Positions 1-7,907 are shown, counted from the stretch's first letter. The stretch: DNA of 19,312 bases from CAZNMF01 sp035547155 (GCA_035547155.1 DASZVJ010000029.1:1-19312), one strand, 5' to 3'. Notes: generated from the letters alone by a model not told the origin. Translations and numbers: made by a program.

Positions 1-374
1 ACCACGAACGGGACGCCGGTGTTGTGGCTCGCGTAGGCCACCGTCGCGAACTGCTCGGCGCTGCTGAAGCCATCCGCGGCCTTCGTCATGTCGGCCCCGT
101 GATTCATGAGCGGTTTCAGCTCGCGATGCAGCGCGGGCGCGTTCACGTCGACCTTCGGCAGCGCGGGCGCTGCCGCTTTCGCGGTCTTTTCCGCCGGCGC
201 GACTGGCGCAGCCGCCTCGGTTGCCGTACGCGTGCCCGAGAACGGCGTCGCGATCTCGTCGAGCGTCTTCGAGTCGGCGAGCCGCGACTGTGTCAGATGC
301 GGTCCGCTCCAGACGCCGACGCCGAACGCCACGATGAATCCCGCGATCATCGCCGACGCTTTGCCCATCGTCAT
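1..374 (-). CDS. Small exported or membrane-anchored protein, partial
   Basis: The gene begins at the ATG at 374 and runs left past the window edge, so only the first 124 codons are seen. The start is fixed by a strong AGGAGG at 381-386, six bases upstream. Residues 1-7 are short and slightly basic, and residues 8-22 are a hydrophobic stretch (AMIAGFIVAFGVGVW), which looks like an uncleaved signal anchor or signal peptide. Residues 45-70 are an Ala/Pro/Lys-rich linker. After this comes a better-conserved-looking part with LKPLMNHGADMTKAADGF followed by SSAEQFATVAYASHNTGVPF. I do not recognise a named family; the second part reads like a short conserved domain of unknown function seen in exported proteins of soil bacteria. 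The frame is real: the matching plus-strand frames have no ribosome site and read as arginine-rich or low-complexity shadow. Confidence 0.75.
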   Translation of the reverse strand, partial: MTMGKASAMIAGFIVAFGVGVWSGPHLTQSRLADSKTLDEIATPFSGTRTATEAAAPVAPAEKTAKAAAPALPKVDVNAPALHRELKPLMNHGADMTKAADGFSSAEQFATVAYASHNTGVPFV

Positions 375-380
375 GTGGCA

Positions 381-386
381 CCTCCT
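381..386 (-). promoter_or_regulatory. Ribosome binding site deciding the start at 374
   Basis: The minus strand reads AGGAGG, then six bases, then ATG. It selects the ATG at 374 over the in-frame ATG at 368, which would have a longer spacing. Confidence 0.7.
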
Positions 387-565
387 CACTCGCGTTGTGA
401 CAGCGTCTCTACTGCAAGAACCGTGACCACCAGCGCGATCTCTACAAGTCGCGCGATGTCAGTCAGTTGCGGAGGCGAGGCGATGCGGCGGATGGCGTGT
501 GGTGTCTCGACGGGGAAGAAGTGACCAGGTCTCTGCCCCATTTCGACACGATCGGCGCGGTGCGT

Positions 566-584
566 GTGATCGCCCGGCGATCAC
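566..584 (-). terminator. Perfect 8-bp hairpin at the end of the MFS gene
   Basis: GTGATCGC (566-573), a three-base loop and GCGATCAC (577-584) form a perfect stem that overlaps the transporter stop codon at 581-583. No T-run follows on the minus strand, so it is a weak candidate for an intrinsic terminator. It could instead protect the 3' end of the transcript or be a chance palindrome. The rest of 375-580 shows nothing I can name. Confidence 0.35.
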
Positions 585-1798
585 CGTGTCGCGGTCTTGA
601 TCTTCGTCGAGCTGCGGAAGAAGAACAGCACGAGCAGCAGAATCGCGAGCGAGCCTGCGGCTGATGTCAGCCAGAAATGCAGCCAGTCGTGCGTGACGAT
701 GCCGTTGACCGTCGTCGAGAAATAGTCGAGTGCGCCGCCGGAGAGGAACGATCCGATCAGCATGCCCGCGCCGTACGTGATCAGCGTGATGAAGCCCTGC
801 GCCGTGTTCCGCAGATGCGCGGGCGCCTCCTGATCGGTATAGAGCTGGCCGCTGACGAAGAAGAAGTCGTAGCACACGCCGTGCAGCAGGATCGCGACGT
901 AGAACATCCACATGCCCGCGCCGGCGTTGCCGTGCGCGAGCAGGCCGTAGCGCAGCACCCACGCGCCGAGGCCGAGCACGAGGATGTTCCGCATCGACAG
1001 GATGCGGAACACGAACGGCATCGCCATCAGCATCACGACTTCCGACATCTGGCCGAGCGTCATCTTGCCGGCGGCATTGACGACGCCGACGTCGTTCAAA
1101 TACGCGTTCGTGAACGAGTAGTAGAACGTGAGCGGGATGCAGGCGAGCACGGATGCGATGACGAAGATCAGATAGTCGCGGTTCTTCATCATCGCGAGCG
1201 CGTCCAGCCCCATGATGCTGCGCGCGGTCACGCGCTGGCCCCGCGCACGCGGCGGCGTGTGCGGCAGCGCGGTCAGGCTGAACAGGCACATCACGACGCA
1301 CAGCGATGCGGCGAGGAGGAAGGGCGTCGTCTCCGCTTCGACGTGCATGGCGCCGACGATGAGGTTGATCACGATCCAGCCGAGCGTGCCGACGGTCCGG
1401 ATCGGCGGGAAGTCGCGGCCCGGATCGGTGACCTGCTGCATCGTGATCGAGTTGGTGAGCGCGATGCTCGGGAAGAAGCAGAGGCAGAAGAGCAGCAGCA
1501 GGCCGTAGACCGCGCCAAAGCTCGTGACGTGCATCAGGCCCAGCATGCACAGCGCGCCGAGCGCGTAGAGCACGGCGAGCACGCGCTCGGTGGCGAAGAA
1601 GCGATCCGCCACCAGCCCGACGAAGAACGGCGAAACCAGCGCGCCGACGGCCGTCGTGCCGAATGCGGCGCCGGCCTGCGTGCCCGTGAAGTGCAGCGTG
1701 CTGGTGAGATACGTGTTCAGCGTCACGTACCACGAGCCCCAGATCGCGTACTCCAGGAACATCATCGCGGCGAGACGGGTTTTCAGGAGTGAGGACAT
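581..1798 (-). CDS. MFS transporter, nucleoside:H+ symporter family
   Basis: The 405-residue protein is an inner-membrane transporter with about 12 hydrophobic segments. The N-terminus (MSSLLKTRLAAMMFLEYAIW, then GSWYVTLNTYL) and the stretch after it match the pattern of the NupG/XapB-like nucleoside:H+ symporter family of the major facilitator superfamily. The family usually has 400-420 residues, so the length fits. Its likely role is proton-driven uptake of a nucleoside or related small molecule; the substrate cannot be read from sequence. The frame stays open upstream to 1960, but that part is low-complexity and repeat-derived, and homologous N-termini begin at SSLLKTRL, so I chose the ATG at 1798. 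No good ribosome site precedes it: the upstream bases are the repeat reading GGCCCGTAGCCTGCCT. It is divergent from the operon starting at 1972. Confidence 0.88.
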   Translation of the reverse strand: MSSLLKTRLAAMMFLEYAIWGSWYVTLNTYLTSTLHFTGTQAGAAFGTTAVGALVSPFFVGLVADRFFATERVLAVLYALGALCMLGLMHVTSFGAVYGLLLLFCLCFFPSIALTNSITMQQVTDPGRDFPPIRTVGTLGWIVINLIVGAMHVEAETTPFLLAASLCVVMCLFSLTALPHTPPRARGQRVTARSIMGLDALAMMKNRDYLIFVIASVLACIPLTFYYSFTNAYLNDVGVVNAAGKMTLGQMSEVVMLMAMPFVFRILSMRNILVLGLGAWVLRYGLLAHGNAGAGMWMFYVAILLHGVCYDFFFVSGQLYTDQEAPAHLRNTAQGFITLITYGAGMLIGSFLSGGALDYFSTTVNGIVTHDWLHFWLTSAAGSLAILLLVLFFFRSSTKIKTATR

Positions 1799-1799
1799 A

Positions 1800-1911
1800 G
1801 GCAGGCTACGGGCCACATGGAACGCTTCGGGCCCACAGTCTACTCTCGGCTGTGCATTCCGCGCCTCACAGCTTTTGACGCCGTCGCCTGTAGCCCGCAG
1901 CCCGCAGCCTG
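1800..1911. repeat. Inverted heptamer repeats between divergent genes
   Basis: At 1884-1911 the plus strand reads a run of imperfect 7-mers (TCGCCTG, TAGCCCG, CAGCCCG, CAGCCTG). At 1800-1815 the opposite strand carries the same family (TGGCCCG, TAGCCTG). The copies thus face each other across the region between the transporter and the aldo/keto reductase, and the left copies lie directly in front of the transporter start. The same heptamer family recurs at 9171-9198. Confidence 0.6.
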
Positions 1912-1958
1912 GTACATCATTCACGAGCGCGACATTTTGCCGGGCCCGTTTTTCACAC

Positions 1959-1964
1959 AAGGAG
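1959..1964 (+). promoter_or_regulatory. Ribosome binding site of the aldo/keto reductase gene
   Basis: AAGGAG lies seven bases before the ATG at 1972 and decides this start. The upstream region 1799-1958 holds heptamer repeats but no convincing -35/-10 pair. Confidence 0.6.
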
Positions 1965-1971
1965 CAGCAGC

Positions 1972-3003
1972 ATGGAACAGCGGCGATTGGGGCAGACCGG
2001 GCTGAGCGTCTCGATGTTCAGCTTCGGCACGATGACGGTTGGCGGCCGCGATCGCTTCGGCAAGATGGGCAATCTCGGCGTGGCCGAGACCGCTCGCATC
2101 CTCGATGTCTGTCAGGAAGCCGGCGTCACGACGATCGACACCGCCGACATGTACTCGTACGGCGTGGCCGAGGAGATCCTTGGCGAGGCGCTCCAGGGCC
2201 GCCGCGATCGCTTCGTCGTCGCCACGAAAGTGTTCATGCGGCTCGGTCAGGGGCCGCACGACGTCGGCCTGTCGCGCACGCATTTGATTCGCGCCTGCGA
2301 GGCGAGTCTGCGGCGCCTGCGCACGGACTACCTCGACCTCTACATCTGTCATCAGCCCGATCAGCTCGTGCCTGTCGAAGAGACGATGCGGGCGTTCGAC
2401 GATCTCGTGCGGCAGGGGAAAGTCCGCTACATCGGCTGCTCGAATCATTCGGCGTGGCACGTCATGAAGGCGCTGGGCGTGTCCGATCGTCTCGGCCTGA
2501 CGCGCTACGTCTGCCAGCAGGTCAACTACTCGCTGATCTCGCGCGACGTCGAGCACGAGATTGTGCCGCTCGCGCTCGATCAGTCTGTCGGTCTCATGGC
2601 GTGGAGCCCGCTGCACGCGGGGCTGCTCACGGGCAAGTTCCGGCGCGGCACGCGGCCGCCGGTCGCGCGGCTCAACGAGCTCGACGCACCTGGGACGATC
2701 GACTACGAGCGCGTCTCCCGTATCGTCGACGTGCTGACGGCGATCGCCGACGGCCGCGGCGTGAGCCCCTCGCAGGTCGCACTGAACTGGGTCGCGTCGA
2801 AGCCGGGCGTCGACACGGTCATCATCGGCGCGCGCGACGAAGCACAGCTTCGTGACAACCTCGCCGCGGCCACATGGCAGCTGACCGGCGACGAGCTCAC
2901 GCAGCTCGACACGGTGAGCGCGCTGCCGGAGCCGTACCCGCAGTGGCATCAGCACAAGTTCGGCATCGAGCGCAATCCCGTGCTCCCGAGCCGCCGGAGC
3001 TAG
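1972..3003 (+). CDS. Aldo/keto reductase
   Basis: The 343-residue cytosolic protein is an NADPH-dependent oxidoreductase of the aldo/keto reductase superfamily, of the longer YajO/Tas-like group that often acts on aldehydes or sugars. The catalytic tetrad is visible: Asp56 and Tyr61 (IDTADMYSYG), Lys86 (VVATKV) and His127 (LYICHQPD). The cofactor region near the C-terminus (VIIGARDEAQLRDNLAA, about residues 283-300) is the typical phosphate-binding segment. The start is set by AAGGAG seven bases upstream. It is the first gene of the seven-gene plus-strand run, and only nine bases separate its stop from the next start. Its substrate is unknown. It may reduce an aldehyde or imine formed by the polyamine or sugar enzymes downstream, but this is a guess from position. 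Confidence 0.93.
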   Translation: MEQRRLGQTGLSVSMFSFGTMTVGGRDRFGKMGNLGVAETARILDVCQEAGVTTIDTADMYSYGVAEEILGEALQGRRDRFVVATKVFMRLGQGPHDVGLSRTHLIRACEASLRRLRTDYLDLYICHQPDQLVPVEETMRAFDDLVRQGKVRYIGCSNHSAWHVMKALGVSDRLGLTRYVCQQVNYSLISRDVEHEIVPLALDQSVGLMAWSPLHAGLLTGKFRRGTRPPVARLNELDAPGTIDYERVSRIVDVLTAIADGRGVSPSQVALNWVASKPGVDTVIIGARDEAQLRDNLAAATWQLTGDELTQLDTVSALPEPYPQWHQHKFGIERNPVLPSRRS

Positions 3004-3012
3004 GAGGGCGCG

Positions 3013-3987
3013 ATGAGCGGTCCGATTTCACAGTTCGTCGACCTGCACTACCGTCACTTCAACGGCGCCGCGCTGCGCGACGCGGCCGACGCGTACCGCG
3101 CGCACCTCGATGCCGGCGGGAAGATGTTCGTGACCGTCGCGGGCGCCATGAGCACCGCGGAGCTCGGCATCTCGCTCGCCGCGATGATCCGCGCCGATCG
3201 CATCCACGCGATCTGCTGCACCGGCGCGAACCTCGAGGAGGACGTCTTCAACCTCGTCGCGCACGATCACTACGTGCGCGTGCCGCGTTATCGCGATCTC
3301 ACGCCGGCCGACGAACAGGCGCTGCTCGATCGACATCTCAATCGCGTGACCGACACGTGCATTCCGGAGATGGAGGCGATGCGGCGCGTGGAGAACATCG
3401 TGCTCGAGCGCTGGATCGCGGCGTCGAACGACGGCCGCCGGGCGTTTCCGCACGAGTTCCTCTACGACGTCCTGCTCGACGGCAGCTTGACGCGCTTCTA
3501 TCAGGCCGATCCGAAGCACAGCTGGATGCTCGCCGCGGCCGAGAAGCGGCTGCCGATCTTCGTGCCGGGCTGGGAGGACTCGACGCTCGGCAACGTGTTC
3601 GCCGCGCGGTGCATGGATGGGAAGATCCGTCACGTCGGAACGGTCCGATCGGGCGTTGAATATATGATCGAGCTGGCCGGCTGGTACACGCGCACGAGCG
3701 CGGACGCCTCAATCGGTTTCTTCCAGATCGGCGGCGGCATCGCCGGCGATTTCCCCATCTGCGTCGTGCCCATGCTCCATCAGGATCTGCGTAAGCCGGA
3801 CGTCCCGCTGTGGGGCTATTTCTGCCAGATCTCCGATTCGACGACGAGCTACGGCTCGTATTCGGGAGCCGTGCCGAACGAGAAGATCACGTGGGGCAAG
3901 CTCGCCGTCGACACGCCGTCGTTCGTCATCGAGTCGGACGCGACGATCGTCGCCCCGCTCATCTTCGCGAAGGTGCTCGGATGGTAG
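3013..3987 (+). CDS. Deoxyhypusine synthase-family protein
   Basis: The 324-residue protein belongs to the deoxyhypusine synthase (DHS) family. The family is NAD-dependent and moves the 4-aminobutyl group of spermidine to an acceptor through an enzyme-lysine imine. Family signatures are clear: TVAGAMSTAELG (41-52), CCTGANLEED (68-77), VPGWEDSTLGN (184-194), FFQIGGGIAGDFPI (236-249) and the C-terminal ITWGKL with Lys296 in the Trp-Gly-Lys motif that carries the catalytic lysine of eukaryotic DHS. Bacteria lack eIF5A, the normal DHS substrate, so the bacterial acceptor must differ. Homospermidine-type synthesis or an unknown amine acceptor are the options. GGAGG at 3003-3007 serves as ribosome site. 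The end overlaps the hldD-like gene by seven bases, implying translational coupling. Family membership is firm; the reaction is not. Confidence 0.93.
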   Translation: MSGPISQFVDLHYRHFNGAALRDAADAYRAHLDAGGKMFVTVAGAMSTAELGISLAAMIRADRIHAICCTGANLEEDVFNLVAHDHYVRVPRYRDLTPADEQALLDRHLNRVTDTCIPEMEAMRRVENIVLERWIAASNDGRRAFPHEFLYDVLLDGSLTRFYQADPKHSWMLAAAEKRLPIFVPGWEDSTLGNVFAARCMDGKIRHVGTVRSGVEYMIELAGWYTRTSADASIGFFQIGGGIAGDFPICVVPMLHQDLRKPDVPLWGYFCQISDSTTSYGSYSGAVPNEKITWGKLAVDTPSFVIESDATIVAPLIFAKVLGW

Positions 3988-4946
3988 TGGTCACCGGCGC
4001 GGCCGGCTTCGTCGGCGCGCGCTGCGTGCAGGCGCTCCGCGCGCGCCGCGTGTCCGTCGTCTCCGTCGATCGGCTCGAGCACTTCGGCGCGCGGCCTGAG
4101 CACGCGGGCATCGACTTCGGCGAGCGCGTCGATCTGGACGCGATCGAGGGCTGGCTCGACGCGCACGATCCGGTTCACGCGATCGTGCACATGGGCGCGT
4201 GCACGGACACGCGCGAGATGGATCGCGCGTATCTCGATCGCGTCAACCTGCGCGCCTCGCAGCAGCTCTGGACGTACGCGACGCGCGCGCGCGTGCCGCT
4301 CATCTACGCGAGCAGCGCCGCGACGTACGGCGACGGCGCGCTCGGGTACGACGATGACGAAGCGCGGATTCCGCAGTTGCGGCCGCTCAATCCCTACGGC
4401 GAGTCCAAGCAGCAGTTCGACGTCTGGGTGCTCGCGCAGGAGCGAGCGGGACAACATCCGCCGGCGTGGACCGGTCTGAAGTTCTTCAACGTCTACGGCT
4501 TCGGCGAGCGGCACAAGGGGCGCATGGCCAGCGTCGTGCTGCACGCGTTCGATCAGGTGCAGGCGACCGGACGCGTCCGCCTGTTCAAGAGCCATCGCGA
4601 CGGCATCGCCGACGGCCATCAGGCCCGCGACTTCGTGTGCGTCGACGACGTCGTCGACACGCTCGTCGCGCTCGTCGATCGGCCATTGCCGCGCGGGATC
4701 TTCAATCTCGGCAGCGGCAACGCGCGAACGTTCCTCGATCTCGCGACGGCGGTGTTCGCGGCGCTCGGCCGGCCGCCGGCGATCGACTTCATCGACACGC
4801 CGGTCGATCTGCGATCGCAATATCAGTACTTCACCGAAGCCCGGATGACGCGTTTGCGCGAGGCGGGATACGCGCGGACGCCGACACCACTCGAAGCCGG
4901 CGTCGAGCGCTACGTGCGAGCGCTCGCCGGCGCCGTCCACGCATGA
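3981..4946 (+). CDS. hldD: ADP-L-glycero-D-manno-heptose 6-epimerase-like protein
   Basis: The 321-residue extended short-chain dehydrogenase has the nucleotide-binding TGAAGFVG at 5-12, a Ser-Ser-Ala at 111-113 and the catalytic Tyr139/Lys143 (NPYGESK). HldD-type signatures follow: KFFNVYGFGERHKGRMASVV (167-186), LFKSHRDGIADGHQARDFVC (201-220) and YQYFTEARMTRLREAGY near the C-terminus. HldD inverts C6 of ADP-D-glycero-D-manno-heptose to make the heptose of the lipopolysaccharide inner core, in the cytosol. The frame stays open upstream to 3810, but that part lies inside the preceding gene, so the ATG at 3981 (seven-base overlap) is the start. No hldE, gmhA, gmhB or waa gene is nearby. The context is instead a DprE1/DprE2-like pair, so it could act on another sugar nucleotide. 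Confidence 0.88.
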   Translation: MVVVTGAAGFVGARCVQALRARRVSVVSVDRLEHFGARPEHAGIDFGERVDLDAIEGWLDAHDPVHAIVHMGACTDTREMDRAYLDRVNLRASQQLWTYATRARVPLIYASSAATYGDGALGYDDDEARIPQLRPLNPYGESKQQFDVWVLAQERAGQHPPAWTGLKFFNVYGFGERHKGRMASVVLHAFDQVQATGRVRLFKSHRDGIADGHQARDFVCVDDVVDTLVALVDRPLPRGIFNLGSGNARTFLDLATAVFAALGRPPAIDFIDTPVDLRSQYQYFTEARMTRLREAGYARTPTPLEAGVERYVRALAGAVHA

Positions 4947-6289
4947 GCCCAGCGCCGCAGCCGATTCGCGACGATGAACGTGTGACGGGCTGGGGCGGCA
5001 TGGCCGTCGCGGGGCGCGAAGTCCGATCCGAGAATCTCGAGTGTCTGACGAAAGACGTCGTGCTCACGCGCGGGCTGGCGCGCTCGTACGGCGATTCGTC
5101 CCTGCCGCCGCCAAGCCGGCCCGTTGTCGCCAGTACCGTGCTCGCCGATCGGCTGATCGCGTTCGATCCCGCCACGGGCCGCTTGCGCGCGGAGGCCGGC
5201 TATTCGCTGCACGAGCTGTATCGCACGTTCCTGCCGCGCGGCTGGTTCACGCCCGTGTCGCCGGGCACGCAGTTCGTCACGCTCGGCGGGATGGTCGCGG
5301 CCGACGTGCACGGCAAGAACCATCACGTCGAAGGATCGATCGGACGCCACATCCGCGAGCTGAAGATCCGCGTCGGGATGGGCGAGATCGTCACGTGCTC
5401 GCGCGAGGTCGAGCCGGAGTTGTTTCGCGCGACGATCGGCGGGATGGGCCTGACGGGCCACATCCTCGAAGTGGAGCTGACGCTCGCAAACATTCCGTCG
5501 CCGTGGATCTACGGCATCACCCATCGCATCGGCGACATCGACGAGTTCGTCGTCGCCTTGAAGCGCGCCGCCGCCGAGTGGCCGTTCACGATGGGCTGGA
5601 TCGACTGTCTCTCGCGTGGGCGGCACATGGGCCGCGGCGTGCTGTTCGCCGGGCGATGGGCGATGCCCGACGAGGCGCCGCGTCATCCGCCGCGCCCGCG
5701 GCCGCGCGTGACCGTGCCGTTCGTCTGCCCCGACTGGGTGATGGGCCACACCGTCGGACGCGTCGTCAACGCCGCGATCTATCGCGCGCATCGCACGCGC
5801 CCGCGGCCATCGGTCGTTCATCCCGAGCCGTTCTTCTATCCGCTCGACACGTTGCGACAGTGGAATCGGCTCTACGGACGTCGCGGCTTCACGCAGCATC
5901 AATGCGTGCTGCCAGAGTCGGCGGGCACCGGCGCCGTGCGCAGCCTGGTCGAGCTACTGACGCGCCAGGGCGCGGCGTCGTTCCTGTGCGTGATCAAAGA
6001 CTGTGGTGACGAGGGCGAGGGCATGCTGTCGTTTCCGCGCCGCGGCGTGTCGATCGCGCTCGACATGCCGATCCGCGAGAACACGCAGGCGATCATCGAC
6101 GCGCTGAACGCGTTCGTGATCGAGGCCGGCGGTCGTGTCTATCTCGCGAAGGACACGTTCACGCGCGCGGAAGATTTTCACCGGATGGAACCGCGGTTGG
6201 CTGCGTTCGATGCCGTTCGGCGGCGTTGGGATCCGCAGCGGCGCATTCGCAGCGCACAGTCCGTGCGCCTGTTTGGAGATCAGCCGTGA
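4943..6289 (+). CDS. FAD-binding oxidoreductase, DprE1-like
   Basis: The 448-residue protein resembles DprE1, the FAD-dependent decaprenylphospho-ribose 2'-oxidase that works with DprE2 to make lipid-linked arabinose in mycobacteria. The FAD-binding features are LARSYGDSS (45-53) and GGMVAADVHGKNHH (115-128), typical of the vanillyl-alcohol-oxidase fold. The C-terminal part (GGRVYLAKDTFTRAEDFHRM, 396-415) aligns by eye with the DprE1 segment holding catalytic Lys418, here Lys403. At the position of mycobacterial Cys387, the target of benzothiazinones, this protein has Ala372 (SIALDMPI against NICVDFPI, from memory). The start is the ATG at 4943, in an ATGA overlap with the hldD-like gene. The frame extends upstream into that gene but reads as arginine-rich shadow. 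The end overlaps the next start (GTGA). The family call is good; the substrate is inferred. Confidence 0.88.
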   Translation: MSPAPQPIRDDERVTGWGGMAVAGREVRSENLECLTKDVVLTRGLARSYGDSSLPPPSRPVVASTVLADRLIAFDPATGRLRAEAGYSLHELYRTFLPRGWFTPVSPGTQFVTLGGMVAADVHGKNHHVEGSIGRHIRELKIRVGMGEIVTCSREVEPELFRATIGGMGLTGHILEVELTLANIPSPWIYGITHRIGDIDEFVVALKRAAAEWPFTMGWIDCLSRGRHMGRGVLFAGRWAMPDEAPRHPPRPRPRVTVPFVCPDWVMGHTVGRVVNAAIYRAHRTRPRPSVVHPEPFFYPLDTLRQWNRLYGRRGFTQHQCVLPESAGTGAVRSLVELLTRQGAASFLCVIKDCGDEGEGMLSFPRRGVSIALDMPIRENTQAIIDALNAFVIEAGGRVYLAKDTFTRAEDFHRMEPRLAAFDAVRRRWDPQRRIRSAQSVRLFGDQP

Positions 6290-7026
6290 CCGTCGTCATC
6301 CTGGGTGCGAGCAAGGGCATCGGCCGTGCGGTCGCGCGTCAGCTCGCCGTTCGCGGCGATCGGTTGTGCCTGCTCGGCCGCGATGTCGCCGAGCTCGAGC
6401 GCAGCGCGCGCGATCTCGAGATCCGCGCGGGTCAGAGCAGCCAGCCCGTTGCCGTGGCCGCGTGCGATCTCGCTGATCCGGGGACGTTCGCGCCCGCGCT
6501 CGATGCCGCGGCGGCCGCGCTCGGGCGTGTAGACACCGTGATCGTGACGGCCGCCGATTTCGCGACGCAGGCGGAGCTGGAGGCCGATCGCGATCATCTC
6601 CAACGGTTGCTGATCGTCAATTTCTCGAACACCGTGCTCTTCTGCGAGGACGCACGCACGCGCCTCCTGCCGCAAGGGGGCACGCTGTGCGTCGTCAGTT
6701 CTGTCGCTGGCGATCGCGGGCGAAAACCGGTCATTCTGTATGGCGCGGCCAAAGCCGGGCTGTCGCGCTATCTCGAGGGCCTCGATCACAAGTTCCGCGG
6801 TCAGGGGCTGAAGGTGGTGTGCGTCAAGCCGGGCTTCGTGAAGACCGGCATGACGGCCGGTCTGAAGCCGCCGCCGTTCGCGGGCGAGCCGGATGGCGTC
6901 GCGCGCGATATCGTACGCGCCATCGATCGAGGCACGCCGGTCGTCTACACGCCGCGCATCTGGGCGCTGGTGATGCTGGTGATTCGCTGGCTGCCGCGGA
7001 GTGTGATGCGGAAGATCGGGTTCTGA
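6286..7026 (+). CDS. Short-chain dehydrogenase, DprE2-like
   Basis: The 246-residue classical short-chain dehydrogenase has the cofactor motif GASKGIG near residues 7-13, SSVAG as the catalytic-serine region and YGAAKAG for the Tyr-x3-Lys pair. The following KPGFVKTGMTAGLKPPPFAG and the hydrophobic C-terminus ending WLPRSVMRKIGF match the DprE2 pattern (RPGFV, MTAGM, P-A-P, RLLPR.VWR). DprE2 reduces the 2'-keto sugar made by DprE1 with NADH. The GTG at 6286 overlaps the stop of the DprE1-like gene as GTGA; a more upstream ATG at 6226 lies inside that gene and is rejected. The direct pairing of oxidase then reductase in the same order as in actinobacteria supports a two-step sugar epimerisation. 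Membrane association through the C-terminal hydrophobic stretch is plausible. Confidence 0.87.
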   Translation: MTVVILGASKGIGRAVARQLAVRGDRLCLLGRDVAELERSARDLEIRAGQSSQPVAVAACDLADPGTFAPALDAAAAALGRVDTVIVTAADFATQAELEADRDHLQRLLIVNFSNTVLFCEDARTRLLPQGGTLCVVSSVAGDRGRKPVILYGAAKAGLSRYLEGLDHKFRGQGLKVVCVKPGFVKTGMTAGLKPPPFAGEPDGVARDIVRAIDRGTPVVYTPRIWALVMLVIRWLPRSVMRKIGF

Positions 7027-7032
7027 CGAGGC

Positions 7033-7038
7033 AAGGAG
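7033..7038 (+). promoter_or_regulatory. Ribosome binding site of proC
   Basis: AAGGAG lies five bases before the GTG at 7044 and settles this non-ATG start; the longer open frame upstream lies inside the DprE2-like gene. Confidence 0.65.
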
Positions 7039-7043
7039 ATTTC

Positions 7044-7907
7044 GTGACCAACAACACCGCGCTCGTGAAGCCCGGCCGGTTCGTCGGCGTCATCGGCGCC
7101 GGCGTGATGGGGCAGACGCTGATCAAAGGCCTGCTGTCCGCCGGTCTGATCGCGCGTGATCAGATCTGGGCCGCCGACCGCAGCGCCGACACGCGCGAGG
7201 CCGTCGCGCGTGACATCGGCATCGCCGTCTACGACGACTATCGCGCCGCCATGCCGTCGACCGACGTCGTGCTCGTGTGCGTCAAGCCGAAGCAGATCGC
7301 CACGGCGATGGCCGCCGCGCATGACGCCGCGCCCGCGCCAGGCACGCTCTTCATCTCGATCCTCGCCGGCGTGACGACCGCGCAGGCCGAGGCCGCGCTC
7401 GGACTGCCGAATCCATGGGTGCGCGCGATGCCGAACACGCCGTGCGTGATCGGTGAGGGCATGACGGTCGTCTGCCGCGGCCGCGACGCGACCGCGGATC
7501 ATCTCGAGATCGCGCGTCGCATCTTCGCCGCGGTCGGCCGCTGCGAAGAAGTCGACGAGCAGTACTGCAACGCGATCACGGCGCTGAGCGGCAGCGGGCC
7601 CGCGTACATGTATCTCGTGATGGAAGCGCTCGCCGACGCCGGCGTGCGCGTGGGCTTGCCGCGCGACCTCGCGCTCACGCTCGTCGCCCAGACGATGCTG
7701 GGCTCCGCGCGGATGGTGCAGCAGACCGGCCGTCATCCCGCGTCGCTGCGCGACGACGTGACGACGCCGGCGGGCAGCACGATTGGCGGCCTGTTGATGC
7801 TCGAAGACGGGAAGATCCGGTCCGTGCTCGCGCGCGCCGTCGAAGAAGCGACGCGCATCGTCGATCGGCTCGGCAAGCCAGCGGACGCGAAAGGCGGCCA
7901 CGCATGA
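7044..7907 (+). CDS. proC: Pyrroline-5-carboxylate reductase
   Basis: The 287-residue cytosolic enzyme reduces L-1-pyrroline-5-carboxylate to L-proline with NAD(P)H, the last step of proline synthesis. The N-terminal Rossmann motif is GVIGAGVMGQTLIKGLL (about residues 12-28). VCVKPKQ, SILAGVT and RAMPNTPCVIGEG are family signatures. The C-terminal ALSGSGPAYMYLVMEALADAG and DVTTPAGSTIGGL are the catalytic and signature regions of ProC. Length fits the family (260-290). The GTG start at 7044 is preceded by AAGGAG. The gene follows the DprE2-like gene by 17 bases and overlaps rocD by ATGA, so proC and rocD are translationally coupled. RocD yields glutamate semialdehyde, which cyclises to the substrate of ProC. 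Confidence 0.96.
   Translation: MTNNTALVKPGRFVGVIGAGVMGQTLIKGLLSAGLIARDQIWAADRSADTREAVARDIGIAVYDDYRAAMPSTDVVLVCVKPKQIATAMAAAHDAAPAPGTLFISILAGVTTAQAEAALGLPNPWVRAMPNTPCVIGEGMTVVCRGRDATADHLEIARRIFAAVGRCEEVDEQYCNAITALSGSGPAYMYLVMEALADAGVRVGLPRDLALTLVAQTMLGSARMVQQTGRHPASLRDDVTTPAGSTIGGLLMLEDGKIRSVLARAVEEATRIVDRLGKPADAKGGHA

Noticed and set aside
459..1733. Long minus-strand frame overlapping the MFS gene
   Set aside because: Arginine/histidine/aspartate-rich composition with no family motif; it is a shifted-frame shadow in GC-rich DNA.
677..1792. Long plus-strand frame opposite the MFS gene
   Set aside because: Highly charged, without hydrophobic core; a shadow of the transporter.
4466..4942. 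N-terminal extension of the DprE1-like frame
   Set aside because: It overlaps the hldD-like gene fully and is arginine-rich shadow; the ATGA overlap at 4943 gives the proper start.
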